Of a stretch of 64,000 nt of DNA, positions 1-7,677 are shown in pieces. Position numbers and translations under genes: made by a program. Source of the DNA: Parabacteroides chongii (GTDB lineage Bacteria > Bacteroidota > Bacteroidia > Bacteroidales > Tannerellaceae); the NCBI RefSeq assembly GCF_029581355.1, contig NZ_CP120849.1:3132501-3196500 (forward strand). The letters are read 5' to 3'. The notes under the pieces are model-generated. The model saw nothing but the letters and a program-made list of their open reading frames with translations. It had not been told where the DNA came from and made no database searches. Position 1 is the stretch's first letter. Each line of letters starts with the position of its first letter.

Positions 1-2132
1 AACTGGAAGTTATTCCGGTAAAGGTCGGTTTCCGTAAGATCGAACTGAAGAACAGTCAGATACTGGTAAACGGTCAGCCGGTATTGTTCAAAGGAGCAGA
101 CCGTCATGAAATGGATCCGGACGGAGGTTATGTCGTATCCCGCGAACGTATGCTGCAGGATATCAGAATAATGAAAGAGTACAACCTCAATGCGGTTCGT
201 ACCTGTCACTATCCGGATGCGAATTTGTGGTATGACCTGTGCGACGAATACGGTATCTATGTCGTTGCCGAAGCGAATGTGGAATCTCACGGTATGGGAT
301 ATGGCGAAGAAACACTGGCTAAGAATCCGTTATATGCTAAAGCACATATGGAGCGTAACCAGCGTAATGTACAGCGTGGTTTCAACCATCCGTCCATCAT
401 CTTTTGGTCGTTAGGTAATGAAGCTGGTTTCGGACCGAACTTCGAAGCATGCTACACCTGGATCAAGAATGAAGACAAGAGCCGTGCCGTTCAGTACGAA
501 CAGGCCGGAACGAATGAATTTACCGATATCTACTGCCCGATGTATCTGGATTATAAAGGATGTGAAGACTATTGTAACGGTAATGTCGATAAACCGCTTA
601 TCCAGTGTGAATATGCACATGCAATGGGTAATTCACAGGGTGGATTTAAAGAATATTGGGATCTTGTCCGTAAGTACCCGAAGTATCAGGGTGGTTTCAT
701 TTGGGACTTTGTGGATCAGTCTTTGCGTTGGAAGAATGACAAAGGTGTTGAATTTTATGGTTATGGCGGTGACTTTAACCGTTATGATGCAACCGATAAC
801 AACTTCCTCGATAATGGTTTGATCAGTCCGGATCGTAAACCGAATCCGCATATGCATGAAGTAGGCTATATCTATCAGTCTATTTGGGTAACTCCTTCCG
901 ACCTGGCAAACGGTGTCGTGAATGTGTATAATGAGAACTTCTTCCGTAATCTCGACGGTTATTATGCTGAATGGGAACTGTTGGCTGAGGGTGAAGTGAT
1001 ACAGACCGGTATGATCAAGGATTTGGATGTCGCTCCACAGCAGACTAAATCTGTAAAGTTGAATTATAGCACGGAAGGTATATGTAAATGTAAGGAATTA
1101 CTGCTGAATGTGGCTTTCAAACTGAAGAAAGCGGAAACGATGCTTCCTGCCGGACATACGGTTGCCAAGAATCAGCTGGTGGTTCGTCCGTACAAAGCTC
1201 CTGAATTGAAACTGGCTAATGTGGAGAAGACCAATATTGCCACTGTCATTCCGACAATCAAAGAGAACGATTATAATTACCTGATCGTTTCCGGCGAGAA
1301 CTTCCTGATCGAATTTAATAAGCATGACGGATTCCTTTGCAAATACGATGTGAAAGGACTGGCTTTGATCGATGAAGGCGGAAAGCTGACACCGAACTTC
1401 TGGCGTGCACCGACCGATAACGATATGGGTGCCGGTTTGCAGAAAAAATATGCTGCCTGGAAAGAACCGGGTCTGAAGCTGACTTCACTGACGAATAAGA
1501 TCGAGAACGGTCAGGCTGTAGTAAATGCTGAATATACGATGGAAGCCGTATCGGCTAAATTGTCTATATCCTATACTATAAATAATGAAGGTGCGGTAAA
1601 AGTATCACAGAAGATGGTGGCCGACAAGTCAGCCAAGATTTCCGATATGTTCCGTTTCGGTATGCAGATGCAGATGCCGGAAGAGATGTCGCTGATCAAG
1701 TACTATGGACGTGGTCCGTGGGAGAATTATTCAGACCGTAACAACGTAACTGACCTGGGTAAATTCTGCCAGACAGTCGATGAACAGTTCTATTCTTATA
1801 TCCGTCCGCAGGAAACCGGTACAAAGACAGATATCCGCTGGTGGAAACAGACGAATAAGGGAGGTAATGGTTTGATGTTCGTTGCCGAGGCTCCGTTCTC
1901 TGCTTCCGCATTGAATTATTCGATCGAATCGCTGGACGACGGTGTACAGAAAGATCAGAGACATTCAGAGCTGGTCCCGAAAGTAGACTATACAAATCTT
2001 TGTATAGATAAAGCGCAAATGGGATTAGGTTGTGTGAACAGTTGGGGTACATTGCCACTGGAGAAATATCGTTTACCTTATGGTGATTATGAATTTACTT
2101 TCATTATGACACCTGTTCAATCCAATCTCTAG
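1..2132 (+). CDS. Beta-galactosidase, glycoside hydrolase family 2 (5' end cut by window)
   Basis: The reading frame is open from base 3, so the real start lies upstream and about 710 C-terminal residues are present. The translated edge (VGFRKIELKN...LVNGQPVLFKGADRHE) is the usual entry into the GH2 TIM barrel. The acid/base Glu sits in SLGNEAG (codon 420-422) and the nucleophile Glu in CEYAHAMGNS (codon 609-611), so the active site is intact. The part after about base 1300 matches the small-chain beta-sandwich, with NFWRAPTDNDMG and YYGRGPWENY. GH2 enzymes of this layout remove terminal beta-linked galactose; in Bacteroidales they are periplasmic or surface-attached, but the signal peptide is outside the window. 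A strong hairpin terminator follows, so it is transcriptionally separate from the cytochrome gene. Exact substrate is not deducible. Confidence 0.95.
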   Translation, partial: LEVIPVKVGFRKIELKNSQILVNGQPVLFKGADRHEMDPDGGYVVSRERMLQDIRIMKEYNLNAVRTCHYPDANLWYDLCDEYGIYVVAEANVESHGMGYGEETLAKNPLYAKAHMERNQRNVQRGFNHPSIIFWSLGNEAGFGPNFEACYTWIKNEDKSRAVQYEQAGTNEFTDIYCPMYLDYKGCEDYCNGNVDKPLIQCEYAHAMGNSQGGFKEYWDLVRKYPKYQGGFIWDFVDQSLRWKNDKGVEFYGYGGDFNRYDATDNNFLDNGLISPDRKPNPHMHEVGYIYQSIWVTPSDLANGVVNVYNENFFRNLDGYYAEWELLAEGEVIQTGMIKDLDVAPQQTKSVKLNYSTEGICKCKELLLNVAFKLKKAETMLPAGHTVAKNQLVVRPYKAPELKLANVEKTNIATVIPTIKENDYNYLIVSGENFLIEFNKHDGFLCKYDVKGLALIDEGGKLTPNFWRAPTDNDMGAGLQKKYAAWKEPGLKLTSLTNKIENGQAVVNAEYTMEAVSAKLSISYTINNEGAVKVSQKMVADKSAKISDMFRFGMQMQMPEEMSLIKYYGRGPWENYSDRNNVTDLGKFCQTVDEQFYSYIRPQETGTKTDIRWWKQTNKGGNGLMFVAEAPFSASALNYSIESLDDGVQKDQRHSELVPKVDYTNLCIDKAQMGLGCVNSWGTLPLEKYRLPYGDYEFTFIMTPVQSNL

Positions 2133-2152
2133 GAGTCTGAAAATAATTAAAA

Positions 2153-2205
2153 AAAGCATAATCAGTTTACTTATTACGTTAAATCAACTGGTTATGCTTT
2201 CTTTA
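2153..2205 (+). terminator. Rho-independent terminator after the beta-galactosidase
   Basis: Arms 2153-2167 and 2186-2200 pair over 15 positions (one G-T wobble) around an 18-base loop. They are followed by a T-rich stretch. The hairpin lies 21 bp after the stop codon. Confidence 0.75.
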
Positions 2206-2287
2206 TATTAAGTAAAATGCTACTTTTATTGCCGATTTTTAAATCTAATTCTTAGACTAAGTGTAATTTAGAATACCATAAAAACAG

Positions 2288-3871
2288 ATGGCTACTAACA
2301 AAAATTCTAATCGATATTCATCAGACCAAAAGAAGAAGAGTTTTTTTAAAGGAAAGACCTTTATGCTTCTTCTAGGGGGGATATGTGGTGCCGGGGTAAT
2401 GATCCTGGCTTATAATACGTCCGTCTATTTCTCTTCAGACGAGTCGTGTATGATGTGCCATGTGCATCCGCATGTGGAAAGTAGTTGGAAATTATCCAAG
2501 CACGTAAATAACGGAAGCGGTGTGAAAGTTCATTGTGTGGACTGCCATCTTCCGCCTAAACACGATACCTGGAATCATTATACGGCAAAAGCTAAGCTGG
2601 GCCTGAAAGATGTCTGGTCTTTTATGACGAAAGACAGCGCCGATTTTGACTGGAACGTAAAGTCGGAATTGGAACATGCCGTTAAGTATATCCCGAACGA
2701 ATCATGTAAAGAGTGTCACCAGAACTTGTTTCCGGAAGGAATCACAAACGATGGTATCACTGCACACCTTTATTATGATGAGAATGAAAAGAAACTGGAC
2801 CTGCAGTGTATCAGCTGTCACCTGGATGCCGGACACTACAACCCGAATTACAACCATTCGAAGTTGACAGGTATACCTGGACTGGCCGGCTCTGCTGCTA
2901 TCGATACCAGTCTGTATTTTAAAGAACCGACACAGGTTACAAGCTTCACGGACTATGTAGAACAGATACCCGGAACTCCGGTATCATTCAAGATGGTTGC
3001 TGTTCCGGGCGGTTCGTTCAAAATGGGTAGTACCAGCAAGGAACCGTTCCATGAACCGGACGAGGCTCCTGTCCGTACGGTGACAGTCAGCCCGTTCTTT
3101 ATGGCTGAGGTGGAAGTTACCTGGGACCAGTACTGGTCGTTCTATGGTAATACGATGAGTGAAGGACGTACTCCTCCCGAAACTGTATATGCAAACAACA
3201 GCAATCCGGATGTGGATGCTATTTCCGGTCCTACACCACCGTTCGGATTCCCCGATCAGGGATGGGGTGGTGGCGACCGTCCGGCTATTACGATGACACA
3301 TTATGCAGCAGAAACATTCTGCCAGTGGTTGTCGAAGAAGACCGGCAAGAAATATCGTCTGCCGACCGAAGCTGAGTGGGAATATGCAGCTCGTGGCGGT
3401 ACGGAAACTCCTTACTTCTTCAGCGGTAGCCCGAAGGACTTCTCCGACCAGGGATTCTGGCGTAAGTTCTTTGATGCAAAGACCGACAGCATCAGCTCGT
3501 TCGTTATCTACAGTAAGAACAGTAAGAACAAGACACAGGAACCGGAACTGGTGAAAGCCAATCCGTTCGGATTAAAGAATATGTTGGGTAATGTCATGGA
3601 ATATTGTGCAGACAAGTATGATCCTGAAGCTTATGGCAAAGGGGGCGAATCTGTAACAGATCCGTTGGTAACCGAAGGAACAGAGTGGGTAGTACGCGGA
3701 GGTAACTATACATCCGATGCTGCAGACTTGCGTTCGGCAGCCCGCGACTATACCAAACATGAAGCGTGGTTAAAGACCGACCCGCAGCAACCTAAAAGTA
3801 TCTGGTGGTACTCTGATATACGTGGTATTGGTTTCCGCGTGGTTTGCGAGCCGGATTCATCAATGAAGTAG
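2288..3871 (+). CDS. NapC/NirT-type tetraheme cytochrome c fused to an FGE/sulfatase-modifying-factor-like domain
   Basis: 527 aa. Residues about 24-46 form one membrane anchor. Four CXXCH heme-c sites follow: CMMCH (54-58), CVDCH (83-87), CKECH (140-144) and CISCH (174-178). This is the count and N-terminal anchor of NrfH/NapC-type quinol-linked cytochromes. From about residue 233 the protein becomes an FGE-sulfatase (SUMF1) fold: VPGGSFKMGS, RLPTEAEWEYAARGG, GNVMEYCAD, VVRGGNYTS and a terminal GFRVV. The Cys pair that makes true FGE catalytic is absent; the corresponding stretch reads LRSAARDYTK. The domain is therefore probably a binding or assembly module, not a sulfatase activator. Topology puts hemes and FGE domain in the periplasm. 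It opens a run of five closely spaced genes with two Tat-type enzymes. Inferred role: electron transfer between menaquinone and a periplasmic partner. Confidence 0.88.
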   Translation: MATNKNSNRYSSDQKKKSFFKGKTFMLLLGGICGAGVMILAYNTSVYFSSDESCMMCHVHPHVESSWKLSKHVNNGSGVKVHCVDCHLPPKHDTWNHYTAKAKLGLKDVWSFMTKDSADFDWNVKSELEHAVKYIPNESCKECHQNLFPEGITNDGITAHLYYDENEKKLDLQCISCHLDAGHYNPNYNHSKLTGIPGLAGSAAIDTSLYFKEPTQVTSFTDYVEQIPGTPVSFKMVAVPGGSFKMGSTSKEPFHEPDEAPVRTVTVSPFFMAEVEVTWDQYWSFYGNTMSEGRTPPETVYANNSNPDVDAISGPTPPFGFPDQGWGGGDRPAITMTHYAAETFCQWLSKKTGKKYRLPTEAEWEYAARGGTETPYFFSGSPKDFSDQGFWRKFFDAKTDSISSFVIYSKNSKNKTQEPELVKANPFGLKNMLGNVMEYCADKYDPEAYGKGGESVTDPLVTEGTEWVVRGGNYTSDAADLRSAARDYTKHEAWLKTDPQQPKSIWWYSDIRGIGFRVVCEPDSSMK

Positions 3872-3912
3872 ACTAGTGTAAATAATATCAATTCTTTAAA
3901 TTTTGCTATATC

Positions 3913-5298
3913 ATGAAAAAGGAAAACAGTATCAGTAGAAGATCATTTTTAAAGAGCTCCGCTATGGCCGGTGCACTGGGTGCAATTGGAACAGGTGGCG
4001 CAGCAGGTGTGGTTTTAACCTCATGTAGCAGTGGAGAAAAAGCAAATGCTTTGAAACCGCTGAAAGAACCGGGTACTTATTATATCCCGGAACTGCCCGA
4101 CCTGGCAACAGACGGACAAGAACTGAAAGCCGGTGTTATCGGTTGCGGCGGACGTGGTTCCGGTGCTGCTTTCAATTTCCTGAATGCTGCGAATGGCGTA
4201 ACTATCGTTGCGTTGGGCGATACATTCAAAGAAAGAATCGACGGACTGGCTGATAAACTGAAAAAAGATAAGAATATAGATATTCCGGAAGACAAGCGTT
4301 TTGTCGGTCTGGATGCTTATAAGCAGGTAATAGACAGTGGGGTAGATGTGGTGATCATTGCAACTCCTCCTGTATTCCGCCCGGTACATTTCCAGTATGC
4401 GACAGAAAAGGGAAAACATTCATTCCTGGAAAAACCGATCTGTGTGGATCCGGTTGGTTATCGTACGATCATGGCTACTGCCAAACAGGCGGAAGCTAAG
4501 AATCTTCGCGTGATCACTGGTACACAGCGTCATCACCAGCGTCCTTATGTAGAGTCTTACAAGAAGATCATGGAAGGTATGATCGGTGAGATCACAGGCG
4601 GTACGGTTTACTGGAATCAGAATATGTTGTGGTTCCGCGAGCGTCAAAAAGAATGGAACGATTGCGAATATATGATCAAGGACTGGGTGAACTGGAAATG
4701 GTTATCCGGTGACCATATCGTAGAACAGCATGTACATAATATCGATGTATTTACCTGGTTCAGTGGCTTGAAGCCGGTAAAAGCTGTCGGCTTCGGTTCT
4801 CGTCAGCGTCGTATTACCGGTGATCAGTATGATAACTTCAGCATCGATTTCACGATGGAGAACGGTATCCACCTGCACAGTATGTGTCGCCAAGTAGACG
4901 GTTGTGCCAACAATGTCAGCGAATTTATCCAAGGAACGAAAGGCTCATGGAACAGTGCAACGATGGAGATCAAAGACCTTGCCGGCAATGTGATTTGGAA
5001 ATATGACTACGAAGCAGAGAAAGCCAACTTCAAGCAGAACGACCCGTATACACTGGAACACGTAAACTGGATCAACAGCATCCGTGGCAACAAACCGCTT
5101 CAGCAGGCTACTGAAACAGCCGTATCGAACATGGCTGCTATTATGGGACGTGAATCTGCTTATACGGGAGCTGAAACGACATGGGATGCCATGACTGCTT
5201 CTCCGCTGGATTATACTCCGAAAGACCTCAATTTGGGTAAGATGGATATGAGTTCATTCACAGTTCCGGTACCGGGTAAACCTCGTGATACAAAATAA
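3913..5298 (+). CDS. Gfo/Idh/MocA-family oxidoreductase with Tat-lipoprotein signal
   Basis: 461 aa. The N terminus has a twin-arginine motif (SRRSFLK, Arg 9-10), a Gly/Ala-rich hydrophobic stretch and a lipobox ending at Cys38 (LTSC), so folded export and lipid anchoring are likely. The Rossmann nucleotide-binding loop is GVIGCGGRGSG, and the family's EKP signature is present (LEKPICVDP). A C-terminal alpha/beta dimerisation domain follows. The family oxidises or rearranges sugars and cyclitols using tightly bound NAD(P); exported members such as glucose-fructose oxidoreductase retain their cofactor. It sits 41 bp after the cytochrome-FGE gene and 8 bp before a TIM-barrel isomerase. In Bacteroides, exported Gfo/Idh enzymes with such TIM barrels act in 3-keto-glycoside breakdown, so that is a reasonable guess here. 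Substrate unknown. Confidence 0.9.
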   Translation: MKKENSISRRSFLKSSAMAGALGAIGTGGAAGVVLTSCSSGEKANALKPLKEPGTYYIPELPDLATDGQELKAGVIGCGGRGSGAAFNFLNAANGVTIVALGDTFKERIDGLADKLKKDKNIDIPEDKRFVGLDAYKQVIDSGVDVVIIATPPVFRPVHFQYATEKGKHSFLEKPICVDPVGYRTIMATAKQAEAKNLRVITGTQRHHQRPYVESYKKIMEGMIGEITGGTVYWNQNMLWFRERQKEWNDCEYMIKDWVNWKWLSGDHIVEQHVHNIDVFTWFSGLKPVKAVGFGSRQRRITGDQYDNFSIDFTMENGIHLHSMCRQVDGCANNVSEFIQGTKGSWNSATMEIKDLAGNVIWKYDYEAEKANFKQNDPYTLEHVNWINSIRGNKPLQQATETAVSNMAAIMGRESAYTGAETTWDAMTASPLDYTPKDLNLGKMDMSSFTVPVPGKPRDTK

Positions 5299-5306
5299 GT
5301 AACGAT

Positions 5307-6248
5307 ATGTCATTGAATAGAAGAAACTTTTTAAAAACAACATTATCCGGTGCTGCAGTAGCTGCTGTCAGTACCGGTGCGTTGGCTTCTTGTGCCGGTA
5401 AGGCTTCTTCGGATGAACAATGTCCGGAGACAAAGTCCTGCTGCAACACAAAAGCAAAACTGAACATCTCTTTCCAGGAAGGTACTGCACCGGGTGAAAA
5501 CCTGAACCAGAAGCTGGACTATATGGAGAAGCTGGGTGTGGTCGGTTTCGAACCGGGCGGACGCGGACTGAAAGACCGGGTGAAAGAGATCAAAGAGGCT
5601 CTGAACGGTCGTGATATCAAGGTCAGTGCTATTTGTGCCGGTTTTGAAGGATTTATCCTTTCTACCGATCCTGCTATTCGTAAGAAATGTATGGATACAA
5701 TGAAGGAGATCATCACCGCAGCCGGCGAGCTGGGGTCGACAGGTGTTATCATCGTTCCGGCGTTCAACGGGCAGGTCCCCGCGCTTCCTCATAACCAGGA
5801 AACCCGTGACTTCCTGTGCGAACAGTTTACGGAGATGGGTAATCATGCTGCACAGAACGGAACGACCGTGATTTTTGAACCTCTGAACCGCAAAGAATGT
5901 TTCTATATGCGTCAGGTGGCCGATGCAGCTTCCATATGCCGTGATATCAACAATCCGGGTGTACGTTGCATGGGGGACTTCTGGCATATGACCTGGGAGG
6001 AAACGTCCGATATGGGAGCGTTCCTTTCAGCGGGTGACTATCTGCAGCACGTGCACGTGGCAAGCCGCAAACGTCGCAGCATGCCGGGTGAAGACGGTGA
6101 GGCGGATAATTATGTAGACGGCTTCAAAGGTTTGAAGATGTTAGGTTATGATAAATACGTAAGTTTCGAATGCGGATGCCAGGGTGATCGCAACATTGTT
6201 GTCCCTGCCGCAGTAGAACTCTTGCGCAAACAATGGGAAGAAGCATAA
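5307..6248 (+). CDS. Sugar phosphate isomerase/epimerase-like TIM barrel (AP endonuclease 2 fold), Tat-type signal
   Basis: 313 aa. A Tat motif (NRRNFLK, Arg 5-6) is followed by a hydrophobic stretch and a lipobox at Cys29 (LASC), matching the export signal of the preceding gene. The body is a xylose-isomerase-like TIM barrel. Likely metal or substrate ligands are seen in IFEPLNRKE, GDFWHMTWEE, HVHVASRKR and a final VSFECGC. These proteins isomerise or epimerise sugars, and in 3-keto-glycoside loci several act on keto-sugars. It lies 8 bp after the Gfo/Idh gene and 3 bp before the next gene, so co-transcription is nearly certain. The last codons retain the normal barrel end, so it is not truncated. 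Precise reaction unknown. Confidence 0.88.
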   Translation: MSLNRRNFLKTTLSGAAVAAVSTGALASCAGKASSDEQCPETKSCCNTKAKLNISFQEGTAPGENLNQKLDYMEKLGVVGFEPGGRGLKDRVKEIKEALNGRDIKVSAICAGFEGFILSTDPAIRKKCMDTMKEIITAAGELGSTGVIIVPAFNGQVPALPHNQETRDFLCEQFTEMGNHAAQNGTTVIFEPLNRKECFYMRQVADAASICRDINNPGVRCMGDFWHMTWEETSDMGAFLSAGDYLQHVHVASRKRRSMPGEDGEADNYVDGFKGLKMLGYDKYVSFECGCQGDRNIVVPAAVELLRKQWEEA

Positions 6249-6251
6249 ACT

Positions 6252-6962
6252 ATGCCTTTAGTATATCCAAATATGCAAATGAGTGAGGTGGTGGAGGAAC
6301 ATCCCTCACTCATTCCTGTAATCAACCGGTTTGGTATCCGCCTCGGATTGGGGGATAAATCGGTGAAAACGATCTGTGAAGAATATCAGCTGGATACGGA
6401 TTTCCTGCTGACGGTAATAAACACGTTCCTGAACGAGGAATATTTCCCGGAAAGGAAGTTGCAGACCTTCCATACTTCGCAGATCATCGATTACCTGACC
6501 AAGACCAACCAATATTATTTACGTTATCAACTGCCGAACATAGAGCGGCATCTGACTTCTTTTATCTCTATGAGTACCCCGGGAAACAATACGTTGAATC
6601 TGATCGGCAAATTCTTCTCTTCTTTTAAGGAAGAGTTGACGGCGCGTATCGAGAAAGACGACACGGTTTGGTTCCCTTATTGCCAGGCATTAAGTGAGAA
6701 GATCAACGGTTGTCAGGCTTCCGGCGAAACGGGAGTGCTTCAACTTGGCGGTGAGCAGCGGCTGGAAGATCCTATCGAGGCGTTGTTGTCCGATCTGAAA
6801 GGCATAATGGTTAAACACCTGTCGGGTGATTACAATGAGAATTTATGTTATGCCGTGATCTTCGGCATCAGCAGCCTTGAAAAAGACATCAAACAACATA
6901 ATCGTATCCGTTACCGTATTCTGACTCCGATGGTATCAGCCATGGAGAAACTGTGTAAATAA
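6252..6962 (+). CDS. ScdA/RIC-like protein: DUF542-type N terminus plus degenerate hemerythrin domain
   Basis: 236 aa, no signal peptide, so cytoplasmic. Residues about 10-66 resemble the ScdA_N/DUF542 domain of iron-centre repair proteins (VVEEHPSLIPVINRFGI then a helix-rich stretch), but without the usual CC pair. Residues about 74-230 are a four-helix hemerythrin-like region, with an ELP-type turn seen as YQLPNIERH and the third-helix pattern EKDDTVWFPY. Several usual iron ligands are replaced: Asn86 stands where a His is common, and no His precedes EKDD. Iron binding is therefore uncertain. It starts 3 bp after the TIM-barrel stop and is followed 9 bp later by a LuxR-type regulator. The pair could sense redox or NO/O2, which is inferred from family and context. 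Confidence 0.7.
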   Translation: MPLVYPNMQMSEVVEEHPSLIPVINRFGIRLGLGDKSVKTICEEYQLDTDFLLTVINTFLNEEYFPERKLQTFHTSQIIDYLTKTNQYYLRYQLPNIERHLTSFISMSTPGNNTLNLIGKFFSSFKEELTARIEKDDTVWFPYCQALSEKINGCQASGETGVLQLGGEQRLEDPIEALLSDLKGIMVKHLSGDYNENLCYAVIFGISSLEKDIKQHNRIRYRILTPMVSAMEKLCK

Positions 6963-6971
6963 TCCGTATTG

Positions 6972-7556
6972 ATGCATAGAACCAAGCAAATAGCAATCAT
7001 TTTATCCGATACTTTGCAGAGCATTGGTCTTCAGAGCTTGCTTACCGACTATTTCCCTCCTGTGGAAGTGTGTTGGTTTCCTACGTTCGATGCTTTCAAT
7101 GTTGACGGTTGCAACGATACGTTCGATTACTATTTTACCTCACCTGAAACACAGGTAATGAATGGTGATTTTTTCCTGCCTCGCCGTAGTAAAACGGTTG
7201 TGTTAATCAATGGGGGAGAAGGTGACGGTGGTATCTCTACCACGAACCATATCACGGTAAAAGCCTCCCAGGAGATAATCATCGAGCAGTTACAGCAATT
7301 GCTAGCCAACGATAACTCCGCCAATCTATCTGGAGATACGAACAAAGACCTTTCTACCCGTGAAACCGATGTCCTCCAATTGATCGTAAAAGGTATCACC
7401 AACAAGGAAATAGCGGATAAATTAAGCATCAGCTTGAACACGGTCCTCACTCACCGAAAGAATATCACTACTAAATTAGGTATCAAAACCGTTTCCGGCC
7501 TGACTTTTTATGCCATCATGAATGGGATCATCTCAGGGGATGATATAGAATTGTAG
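6972..7556 (+). CDS. LuxR/NarL-family DNA-binding regulator
   Basis: 194 aa from the ATG at 6972; a TTG three bases earlier is less likely. The C terminus (about residues 126-190) is a clear LuxR-type helix-turn-helix: LSTRETDVLQLIVKG, NKEIADKLSISLNTVLTHR and NITTKLGIKTVSGL. The N-terminal 110 residues are receiver-sized but lack the conserved acidic pocket and phospho-Asp motif of true response regulators (the early strand reads IAIILSDTLQSIG). It may respond to a partner other than a histidine kinase, such as the hemerythrin-like protein encoded just upstream. It closes the cytochrome-oxidoreductase gene run. Only 43 bp further on lies a 20-bp perfect palindrome in front of the first TonB receptor, a plausible target. 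Confidence 0.85.
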   Translation: MHRTKQIAIILSDTLQSIGLQSLLTDYFPPVEVCWFPTFDAFNVDGCNDTFDYYFTSPETQVMNGDFFLPRRSKTVVLINGGEGDGGISTTNHITVKASQEIIIEQLQQLLANDNSANLSGDTNKDLSTRETDVLQLIVKGITNKEIADKLSISLNTVLTHRKNITTKLGIKTVSGLTFYAIMNGIISGDDIEL

Positions 7557-7598
7557 AATAGCATTATAGTGCTGAATTGTTTGGCATGGTAGTGTTAA

Positions 7599-7618
7599 AA
7601 TCACTACATGTAGTGATT
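7599..7618. promoter_or_regulatory. 20-bp perfect palindrome, candidate operator for the porphyrin/TonB locus
   Basis: AATCACTACATGTAGTGATT is identical to its reverse complement. It ends on a TTG (7617-7619) that lies 20 bp before TTTCTTTG (7640-7647), a near-consensus Bacteroidetes -33/-7 pair. A protein bound here would overlap the -33 element of the receptor gene that starts at 7678. The LuxR-type gene ending at 7556 is the obvious candidate regulator, but this is inference. Confidence 0.6.
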
Positions 7619-7647
7619 GATTGTCTTCTATCTTTCCTGTTTCTTTG
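7617..7647 (+). promoter_or_regulatory. Probable promoter of the first TonB receptor
   Basis: TTG at 7617-7619, a 20-bp spacer and TTTCTTTG at 7640-7647 fit the Bacteroidetes TTG / TAnnTTTG pattern with one weak base pair in the -7 box. The expected transcript start is about 25-30 bases before the ATG at 7678. Confidence 0.5.
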
Positions 7648-7677
7648 CAATTGAAAAATACTAATAGTTCGAGTACA

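Noticed and set aside
2288..3871. Sulfatase-activating FGE enzyme for the S-type sulfatase at 52.5 kb
   Set aside because: The Cys pair needed for FGE catalysis is absent, and Ser-type sulfatases are matured by radical-SAM enzymes.
5343..5987. 214-codon open frame on the - strand
   Set aside because: Shadow of the TIM-barrel gene; no start signal, and His/Thr-rich composition typical of antisense frames.
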